Source of the DNA: Simkania negevensis
GTDB taxonomy: Bacteria > Chlamydiota > Chlamydiia > Chlamydiales > JAFITR01
Reading direction: 5' to 3'
Assembly: GCA_017116025.1 (NCBI GenBank)
Contig: JAFITR010000057.1
Location: 1 to 8,758 of the forward strand
Length of the DNA: 8,758 bases
The translations under genes and the position numbers were made by a program. The notes beneath the pieces are model-generated. The model saw only the letters and a list, made by a program, of their open reading frames with translations. It was not told the origin of the DNA and ran no database searches. Below are positions 1 to 5,990 of the stretch, one piece after another (positions within the stretch are counted from its first letter, which is position 1; every line of letters starts with the position of its first letter).

Positions 1-14
1 AAAGCGGCTCTTTT

Positions 15-23
15 TGCTGTCCC
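15..23 (-). repeat. Inverted relative of the GGGACAACA unit behind the minus-strand gene
   Basis: On the minus strand this reads GGGACAGCA, one mismatch from the unit at 8737-8754, and like that copy it is preceded by AAAA. It starts 14 nt past the TAG of the minus-strand gene, and a further AAAAGGG lies between them. Each outward 3' end in the window therefore carries a similar motif. A single 9-mer match could be chance. Confidence 0.3.
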
Positions 24-37
24 TTTTCCCTTTTATG

Positions 38-3000
38 CTATATGGCAGGGAGGGGCTCGTTGAGGCCGTCGTAGTAGTTTTCGTGTTTGTTGCCGTATTC
101 GCTAATGTCGCCAAAGAAGTCTGACTGTTCGTCGATGATCGTGAGGCCGTATTTCTCTGCGTTGTTTTTGAGGATTGTCCGGAAATCTGATGAGACATCC
201 TTTTCTAGCTCTTTGTTGTGGTGCAGCACGCTTTCGTAGAGAACGCGCGACAGCGACGGTATATTGCGCTGTTGGTCCCTTTCTCCTTGCTCCCATACGC
301 TGGCCATCTCAGGTGCTTCGTGGCTGTGAAGCGCTCCTTGGGCACGATAAAATTGAGTGCCTGCGCGTTCTAGGTACCCAACCATACTAGTGCTAATATT
401 CACTCTTTGTCGTTCTACTAACGGATTGGTAGCGATCTCGTTGTCAATGCGTGTGATCGTTGTACAGATGTGTTCTTCGTCCCAGCCATATTCTTCTGCG
501 CCGGCTTTGCTACGCGTCGTTGCTTTTACATACTCTTCACCTTTTGATGCTATGGCACAGGCGCGAGCACCATTGGATCCTTTCCATAGCTCTCTGACGA
601 ATACTCCGCAGAATTTAGCTAGTTGCGCAGTTAACGCTGCGGCAAAAACAAGCATACCAACATGGCTAGGGGAAAATTTCCCTACGAGTATCGCGGGGTG
701 GTGAAACATCGAAGCAACAGTGTTGATTGCAGTAGAGGCGAGGTGTGCGAGGTAAGCAAGGAGCATAGCCCCTTCTGTGCCGTTCATCGGGTGGACGATG
801 TGTAAAAGCTCGCTGCGCGCTTCCTTGCCTGCCCTAACCGAGAGGTAGAAAAAGCTGCCGCCATAGCCGACGATGTCGGAAAGGCCTGCCGTCTGCGAAA
901 GGAACTGGACGATCTTGCCCACGACGATAGGAATCCCTACAGGGGGGAAGAGGACAGCAAGAACAGGCCCTGCCCATGCAGGCAGAGCATGCCCCAAGCA
1001 GATAGCCATATTCGTTAGCTCTTGGCCTATGTTTTTGAACCATGCGCCCAGCATATCGTTTGCAAGTCCCACTTTGCTTGTGAAGGTTTCAGTGGGATCC
1101 TTGGTGTCGTATTCCGAAAGCGGTTTTGGTCCTCTAGTAAAACGTTTCAATAACTGTTCCGGAGCTCTGTCGCGAAAAAAGCCTCCTCCTGATGCCCGTG
1201 TGTGGAGGAGTTCAATCAGGCTGCCTTTTCCGGAGATGGCGCCCAATTTAAGTGGGTGACCTTCTTTCATCGCGACGCTTTGTGCGAGGCGAAGGGTGGC
1301 ACGTTTCGCTTCGATCATCCCCATAGAGACGTTTTCAAAGCAACTATTGAGATAGGCAGCATAGCGGGCAATTTTGTCATCAGGAGTTGCTTCTCCTTTC
1401 CATTGATCAACATTTTTTTGATCGACAGCTTTGGTCCATTTGTCGACAAGAGCTATTGTGATGGCATAGACCTCTTCTGCTGTAGGTGGAGGTTTGATTT
1501 CGTTGGTTATCTTTTGAATAAAAGAGATCATCTGCATTTCCAGACACATTTGAAGATTGTAGTTCTCGGCTGATCCTAATTCGGGAATCAATCTTTTGCT
1601 GTTTTCTCTAAGATTTTCCATCAGGTTGAAGGGATTAAGCCCTTCGGGCACCTCATTGGTGTTGTGGACGCAGCGGCCATGTTCGTTCTCTCTTCCCAGC
1701 TTGACTTCTTCAAGCAAGACTTTTTCGAGCATGGCTATCGCTTTGTCAAGAGCGGCCGTGTTGGCTTCTGTCTCTGCTTTCGTCTTGTCATAGCGTGCAT
1801 TGTAGGCGTTTTCAAGGGAACTTCTGATCTCAAAAAAACGTGCATTGAGCGTCCCTTTGGCTCTAGCTGTCGTCTCGGATAGCTCCAGCGCTTGGAACTT
1901 GATCATCCGATGGCCAGCAGGGCAATCCATCGTTTTTGCGGTAACAATCTCGCAGCGGTCTTCCCACCGTTTGTATGCGTTATAGGGAGCTTTCACAAAG
2001 CCTGCAACGAGCCGATAGAATGATGAGGTAAAGCCGATGAGGCCGTTGATGAAGTTCCTGCCGTCGAGGAAGAGGAGCATGCAAAGATGGGTTGCTACAA
2101 AGTCTATTGATCGACCAACAAGATTATAGAGCTCGACTGATAGGGCTCCAATACCGGTTTGGGCCAGCTCAGAGAGAGCCTTGTCATGGTTCTTCATCGC
2201 CTTAGAGATCCTAAAGAAGAAGTTGGCAATAGGGATTAGCTCCTCGATATCGACCTCCTCTTTTCGGATTTTTTTTATTATTGCTGTGATAGGGAAAACG
2301 AGGTTTAAAATTGAAAGGGATAATCGTATAAGTTGTTGAAAAAAGCTGCCTCCAGCTTCCCCAAGAGCTTTTAGGTTAGAGATTGACTTTGCGAAGAACT
2401 TTGGTCCCCACGAGGTAGCGACAGGGTCGTTGGTAAGGCCTGCAATTCCTGTAGGAACCATGTCAAACTTGAGTGTATATTCTAGGACGTTTCTTGTATC
2501 GACAACACCGAGGTTTGTGTTGGGCCTCATCTTATTTTCTGTTTGTTCGGCGATCGTTTGGCAGTAAGCAATTTTTTTCTCTAGCCGGCTCATAGGGTCG
2601 TTGCCAACCATCCGTTCTGCTTTTGAGAAGAGTGCTTCTAAAATCCCTAGGGAGTGGTGTGGAACATTTTTTTCGCTGGTGTGCTGTAGTTCAGCAATGT
2701 TCCTGCCTGCTGCAAGCATCCCTACGTCGCGCATCATCTGGTCGACTTCGCGGGCGTGTTCTGCTTCAGAAGGAAAAACCTGGTGAAAGATCTGCTCGGC
2801 AATATGCGTAGCGTGTTGTTGGAGATCTTCAGGTTCTTCTTCTGTTAGAGTTCGGACATGTTGAAGAAACTCCTCTCGTGTAGGGAGTTTTGAAGGAGTC
2901 TCTTGCAAGGTTTCTTGTAACTTGTTGCAAGCTTGTTGCACCTTCTCCATCGCTTGTGCGCTAAGCTCTGTTGTTACTTTTTTGGGTGTTGTCGATCTGG

Positions 3001-3052
3001 TAGGGAGTAGGGGATCAGGTATGCTTTCTGCACCTCCGAGTGGATCACTCAT
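38..3052 (-). CDS. Large helical protein of unknown function with two related hydrophobic modules
   Basis: I do not recognise this protein of about 1004 residues. The frame stays open up to a TTG at 3094, but the ATG at 3052 (MSDPLGG...) is the better start because GGAAGAG lies a few bases upstream of it; the TTG has no such site. There is no signal peptide. The N-terminal 130 residues are Pro/Thr-, Glu- and Gln-rich and helical. Hydrophobic stretches lie near residues 239-258, 319-353, 681-715, 762-783 and 798-819. Residues of about 395-455 are rich in Ala, Glu and Lys and could form a coiled coil. Two regions, about 184-371 and 648-836, share a spaced pattern (DT[RK]xxxE, GLxND, a Trp, an FP, FFxxS, SEL, then LxxLxxxxIxxVA), which suggests an old internal duplication. 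The long helices, hydrophobic patches and lack of a secretion signal would fit a membrane-inserting effector or a host-interface protein, but this is inference. It is transcribed away from the sugar genes, so no functional link is implied. Confidence 0.85.
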   Translation of the reverse strand: MSDPLGGAESIPDPLLPTRSTTPKKVTTELSAQAMEKVQQACNKLQETLQETPSKLPTREEFLQHVRTLTEEEPEDLQQHATHIAEQIFHQVFPSEAEHAREVDQMMRDVGMLAAGRNIAELQHTSEKNVPHHSLGILEALFSKAERMVGNDPMSRLEKKIAYCQTIAEQTENKMRPNTNLGVVDTRNVLEYTLKFDMVPTGIAGLTNDPVATSWGPKFFAKSISNLKALGEAGGSFFQQLIRLSLSILNLVFPITAIIKKIRKEEVDIEELIPIANFFFRISKAMKNHDKALSELAQTGIGALSVELYNLVGRSIDFVATHLCMLLFLDGRNFINGLIGFTSSFYRLVAGFVKAPYNAYKRWEDRCEIVTAKTMDCPAGHRMIKFQALELSETTARAKGTLNARFFEIRSSLENAYNARYDKTKAETEANTAALDKAIAMLEKVLLEEVKLGRENEHGRCVHNTNEVPEGLNPFNLMENLRENSKRLIPELGSAENYNLQMCLEMQMISFIQKITNEIKPPPTAEEVYAITIALVDKWTKAVDQKNVDQWKGEATPDDKIARYAAYLNSCFENVSMGMIEAKRATLRLAQSVAMKEGHPLKLGAISGKGSLIELLHTRASGGGFFRDRAPEQLLKRFTRGPKPLSEYDTKDPTETFTSKVGLANDMLGAWFKNIGQELTNMAICLGHALPAWAGPVLAVLFPPVGIPIVVGKIVQFLSQTAGLSDIVGYGGSFFYLSVRAGKEARSELLHIVHPMNGTEGAMLLAYLAHLASTAINTVASMFHHPAILVGKFSPSHVGMLVFAAALTAQLAKFCGVFVRELWKGSNGARACAIASKGEEYVKATTRSKAGAEEYGWDEEHICTTITRIDNEIATNPLVERQRVNISTSMVGYLERAGTQFYRAQGALHSHEAPEMASVWEQGERDQQRNIPSLSRVLYESVLHHNKELEKDVSSDFRTILKNNAEKYGLTIIDEQSDFFGDISEYGNKHENYYDGLNEPLPAI

Positions 3053-3103
3053 ACTGTTCTCTTCCTTTCCAGGACAACGCGCTGGGTATGGCAACCTAAA
3101 TAA

Positions 3104-3122
3104 TGCAGGCTGAAGACCTGCA
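3104..3122. repeat. Perfect inverted repeat in the divergent intergenic region
   Basis: TGCAGG and CCTGCA form 6-bp arms around a 7-nt spacer (CTGAAGA). The repeat lies between the two divergent genes, just upstream of the candidate plus-strand promoter and about 50 nt from the start of the minus-strand gene. It could be an operator for a regulator controlling one or both directions, or a small hairpin in the minus-strand leader. Six-bp arms can also occur by chance, so this is tentative. Confidence 0.3.
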
Positions 3123-3130
3123 GCAGGGAG

Positions 3131-3160
3131 CTGAGTAGTTACATTTCTTTTTTATATAAT
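3131..3160 (+). promoter_or_regulatory. Candidate sigma70-type promoter for the symporter operon
   Basis: A perfect TATAAT at 3155-3160 is preceded, after 18 nt, by CTGAGT at 3131-3136, which matches only three positions of the -35 consensus. A start near 3167 would give a leader of about 75 nt before the symporter ATG. The AT-rich core (ATTATATAAAA) can also be read on the opposite strand, so the minus-strand gene might use an overlapping divergent promoter, but I found no convincing -35 for it. Confidence 0.4.
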
Positions 3161-3241
3161 CGAAATCCAGATTTGGCTGTGAGAAAAAGATGATGTCCAT
3201 AATAATGCTCGGGACCCCGCAAATCTTACGAAAGGCAGGTT

Positions 3242-4885
3242 ATGGACGCGATACAGCTTACTGAACAGCGTTTTACCTACTTAGACTGGGGAGTGATTGT
3301 TGCCTATTTTGTCCTTGTCCTTCTCATCGGTTCATTTTTTTCTAAGAGGAGCAAAAACGACAAATCTTTTTTTTTGGCTGACCGTGCAATGCCGATGTGG
3401 GCTGTTGCTCTCTCTGTTATTGCTACAGCGCTTTCTGCCGCTACCTTCATTGGAGCGCCCCAAGAGGCGTACAGATCGGATCTGTCGTATCTTATCCTCA
3501 ACATTGGCGGGGTGATTGCCGTCTTCATCATTGCTATTTTCTTTATCCCCGTTTTTTTTCGTTTAAATACGGTGACGATATACGGTTTTTTAGAAAAAAG
3601 GTTTGGTAGAGGGGCGCGTTTAGCGGCAGGTATTGCCTTCCTCTTTGGCAGGCTCCTCGCTTCGGGAGCGCGTTTGTTCATCGCTGCCCTGGCCATCTCA
3701 TTTCTTTTCTTTGGTAGCAGCATCGACAGCAAGCAGGCGCTTATTTTCACCACATTCATCGTTGGCGGTGTCGGCACCTTATACACTCTATCGGGAGGCA
3801 TCAAAGCCGTTATTTGGACAGACGTTCTTCAGATCACTGTTGTCGTCGGCACCGTGCTCCTCACAATATTCCTCCTCCTTCATACGATCCCATTAAGTAT
3901 TGGCGAGATATTCTCCTTCCTTTCTAACTCTCGTAGCTCCTACGGAGATGGAGGCAAGCTTTCTCTCGTCCATACAGAGCTCAACCTCTCTTCGCCCTAC
4001 ACACTGTGGACGGGCTGTTTTGCGATCGTCTTTATGAACATCGCCAGCTATGGCGTCGACCATGATGCGATCCAACGCATCCTCACCTGCAAATCATGGT
4101 GGAGGGGATCACTCTCGTTGATTTTTTCTAACTTCTTGTCGATCGTTATCGTCTTCCTCTTCATGGCGGTAGGGTTGCTGCTTTTTGTATTCAGCAGTCC
4201 AGAAGTGATGGGTGGAGCTGCTGCCATCTTTAACGATATAGACCCTGTATACCCACAATTTTTGATCAAATACCTGCCGCGTGGGCTATCGGGCCTAGCG
4301 GTTGCCGGTCTCTTTGCTGTAGCGATGGGCTCACTAGATTCTGCTATTAACGCGATGGCCAGCAGCTTCCTTACCGATGTGATACGTCCTTTAAAAGCGA
4401 TGAGAGGGAAGAAGACGGAGGAGTTTGGTACAGGCCAGCTTGCTCCACGCCTCTCTGTAGCAGCTATGGGGTTGGCTTTGATTGCTTTTGCCCTTTTTTC
4501 TATCTTTATTTACGATCCAAAACAAAACACCATCCTTGGTTTTGCTTTAGGGGCAATTGCTTTTGCTTATGCAGGCCTTTTGGGTGTCTTTTTCACTGGA
4601 CTCTTTACTCGTAGAGGCAATACCAAGAGCGTATGCATTGCTCTTGTCGGTGGAGCATTGACAGTGTTGCTTGTGCAGCCCTATATGCTTCCCGGCTGGC
4701 TCGGTTTGGTGATCGCCTGGCCGTGGTGGCTTGTCTTTGGCACCACAGTAAGCTTTACCATCTGCTGTATGGGTAGACCGGCAGCGAGCAGCTCTTCCCT
4801 CTCTTCGCTCTCTTCCCTTTCCTCACGTTTAGTTTTGGATAGTGTAGCCTCTGAACAGGAAGAGAGTGTAGAGGTAGGGGTGTGA
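3242..4885 (+). CDS. Sodium:solute symporter (SSS/SLC5 family)
   Basis: This 547-residue inner-membrane Na+-coupled secondary transporter has family motifs throughout. FLADRAMPMWAVALS followed by SAATFIGAPQEAYR covers residues 44-78, the YTLSGGIKAVIWTDVLQ signature is at 181-197, and DHDAIQR (usually DQxxVQR) is at 273-279. GLxVAGLFAVAMGSLDSAIN at 351-370 is the sodium-site helix. About 13 hydrophobic helices are visible. The early SAxTFxGxPxExYR pattern is closer to the SLC5A5/6/8 branch than to the sugar transporters SGLT/vSGLT, so the substrate cannot be read from sequence; the neighbours suggest an amino sugar or a related acid. Gly363 replaces the first of the two serines usual in the Na2 site (MSSL becomes MGSL). 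After the last helix comes a Ser/Leu repeat tail (516-528) and an acidic end. The ATG at 3242 is preceded by AAAGG at a suitable distance. It is probably co-transcribed with the next gene. Confidence 0.93.
   Translation: MDAIQLTEQRFTYLDWGVIVAYFVLVLLIGSFFSKRSKNDKSFFLADRAMPMWAVALSVIATALSAATFIGAPQEAYRSDLSYLILNIGGVIAVFIIAIFFIPVFFRLNTVTIYGFLEKRFGRGARLAAGIAFLFGRLLASGARLFIAALAISFLFFGSSIDSKQALIFTTFIVGGVGTLYTLSGGIKAVIWTDVLQITVVVGTVLLTIFLLLHTIPLSIGEIFSFLSNSRSSYGDGGKLSLVHTELNLSSPYTLWTGCFAIVFMNIASYGVDHDAIQRILTCKSWWRGSLSLIFSNFLSIVIVFLFMAVGLLLFVFSSPEVMGGAAAIFNDIDPVYPQFLIKYLPRGLSGLAVAGLFAVAMGSLDSAINAMASSFLTDVIRPLKAMRGKKTEEFGTGQLAPRLSVAAMGLALIAFALFSIFIYDPKQNTILGFALGAIAFAYAGLLGVFFTGLFTRRGNTKSVCIALVGGALTVLLVQPYMLPGWLGLVIAWPWWLVFGTTVSFTICCMGRPAASSSSLSSLSSLSSRLVLDSVASEQEESVEVGV
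3367..3375 (+). repeat. Nine-T homopolymer inside the symporter
   Basis: Nine consecutive T residues encode part of Ser-Phe-Phe-Leu at about codons 42-45. A further run of eight T lies at 3552-3559 and one of seven at 3335-3341. They encode Phe-rich membrane edges and are probably compositional, but the longest could be a slippage site. Confidence 0.7.
4793..4825 (+). repeat. Imperfect 9-bp tandem repeat encoding Ser-Ser-Leu units
   Basis: The units TCTTCCCTC, TCTTCGCTC and TCTTCCCTT plus a partial TCCTCA follow one another in frame. They encode the (SSL)3-SS part of a serine-rich cytoplasmic tail after the last membrane helix of the symporter. The 9-bp period means that loss or gain of a unit would preserve the reading frame and change only tail length. 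Confidence 0.8.
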
Positions 4886-4895
4886 TAGCAATCTG

Positions 4896-5906
4896 ATGTT
4901 TAAGCAAAAAGAAACAAACGTAAACCAGGAGTTAGCAGCCCCTTTTGCCGCATTGGCAAGGTGGCAGGATTTTAAGAAGGCGAAAGGGTTGACTTTGTTG
5001 CATGTTGCACCTCACCACGACGACATCATGCTCGCCTACTATCCCATCATAGGACATCTGCTCTCGCACCATCAAAACTTCGTTGCCTATGCTACATCAG
5101 GAACTAACGGCGTCACCGATGTTTTTGTTGACGAGATCCTCACCGCTTATCACAAAACAGCTGCTCCTCTCCAAAAGAAGAGCTATCGAGAGCTGCTTAG
5201 ACTCTTCGCTAACGCCTACCACTCCGACGATCATACCGCCATGGCAGCGATCTCACCCCTGCTGCCCATTAAAAAAGCGCATGAGGAGGCAGAAGCTGCT
5301 GTAGAAGATCCTCTTCTTCTTAAACGCAACATCCGTGAGGTCGAGGCAGAAAGCTTGTGGGAGATTGCAGGTTTGCCTCTGTCGCATGTATCCCACCTTC
5401 GTTCGGCATTTTATACCGACTCAACCAAGATTGCGGACGATGTCGATGGTGTCAGACGCCTGCTCGAACGTGTACAACCTGATGTGATGACGATCACTAT
5501 GGACGCCAAGGGCAAAGGGCCGGCAACACACCATAGAGTGTGTCAGCTTGTTGCTTGCGCTTTACAAGACTACAAAGGAAGCAGCTCTCTTGAGGTGTGG
5601 GGGTGTAGGAATGTGTGGAGTTCCTTTGATCTGTCGGAGGCGACGATGGTGATCCCTGTAGAAGGCGAGGGGATTGATGGTATGGAGAAAGCATTCACCA
5701 GCTGCTTCCCAAGTCAATGCGCTCCAGCAGTCCCGTCGCAAGATCATTCAGGGCCTTTTAATAGAATCTCTGCGGCGACATTAAGAAGACAGTACAATGA
5801 TGTCGTGCAGTTCGTTGGTAATGCCGAACCTGCTATGCAGGGGATGGAAGGAGTTGTTTTTGTCAATGCCATGCCAGCAAACACCTTCATTGACGCAACT
5901 ATTTAG
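4896..5906 (+). CDS. PIG-L/LmbE-family metal-dependent N-deacetylase, similar to the C-terminal domain of NagB fusions
   Basis: This 336-residue cytosolic protein carries the PIG-L metal motif as PHHDD at residues 39-43. By analogy with MshB, His40 and Asp43 would bind zinc and Asp42 would be the general base. IREVEAES at 146-153 fits the family's R-x-x-E element, followed by LPLSHVSHLRSAFY (160-173). The second metal motif is THHRVC at 211-216, with His213 the likely third ligand. The order TSG-x-x-x-VTD, LxxAFY, HRVC, R-x-VW-x-x-FD, MVIPV matches my memory of the LmbE-like domain fused behind glucosamine-6-phosphate deaminase in Bacteroidetes; here it stands alone. The probable reaction is N-deacetylation of GlcNAc or GlcNAc-6-phosphate, making it a candidate replacement for NagA; the substrate is inferred. 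The gene starts 10 nt after the symporter stop. The nearest purine-rich site (GAGGTAGGGG) lies in the symporter's 3' end about 15 nt upstream, so translational coupling is likely. Confidence 0.85.
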   Translation: MFKQKETNVNQELAAPFAALARWQDFKKAKGLTLLHVAPHHDDIMLAYYPIIGHLLSHHQNFVAYATSGTNGVTDVFVDEILTAYHKTAAPLQKKSYRELLRLFANAYHSDDHTAMAAISPLLPIKKAHEEAEAAVEDPLLLKRNIREVEAESLWEIAGLPLSHVSHLRSAFYTDSTKIADDVDGVRRLLERVQPDVMTITMDAKGKGPATHHRVCQLVACALQDYKGSSSLEVWGCRNVWSSFDLSEATMVIPVEGEGIDGMEKAFTSCFPSQCAPAVPSQDHSGPFNRISAATLRRQYNDVVQFVGNAEPAMQGMEGVVFVNAMPANTFIDATI

Positions 5907-5908
5907 CT

Positions 5909-5927
5909 ACCCCGACGAAGGAGGGGT
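5909..5927 (+). other. Short GC-rich hairpin in the PIG-L/fusion gap
   Basis: ACCCC (5909-5913) and GGGGT (5923-5927) can pair around a 9-nt loop right after the PIG-L stop codon. There is no T-run after it, so it is not a convincing intrinsic terminator. It might attenuate transcription or protect the 3' end of the upstream mRNA, but five base pairs is weak support. Confidence 0.25.
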
Positions 5928-5990
5928 GTCTGAATAGTTACAAGCGCAGAAGGTTAAAAATGAATAAATAACTGTACAGGTAAACGGGCG

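Noticed and set aside
357..1573. Several plus-strand open frames of 115-128 codons opposite the large unknown gene
   Set aside because: They overlap each other and the 3-kb minus-strand gene, have no consistent ribosome sites, and their translations show no domain-like pattern.
2921..2940. Direct repeat CTTGTTGCA twice, 2 nt apart
   Set aside because: It lies within the helical Gln/Cys/Asn-coding N-terminus of the minus-strand gene, and a short pair like this is not remarkable in coding sequence.
3053..3094. N-terminal extension of the large minus-strand protein from a TTG at 3094
   Set aside because: The ATG at 3052 has a clear GGAAGAG ribosome site immediately upstream, while the TTG has none; the 14 extra residues encode the ribosome site itself.
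3304..3804. 166-codon open frame antisense to the symporter
   Set aside because: The sense strand encodes unmistakable SSS motifs through the same region; the antisense product has no recognisable features and is Lys/Arg/Ala-rich as expected of a shadow of Phe/Leu/Ala codons.
5907..5990. Terminator or separate promoter between the PIG-L gene and the fusion
   Set aside because: The only hairpin has five base pairs and no T-run, and no convincing -35/-10 pair was found; read-through as one operon is the simpler reading.
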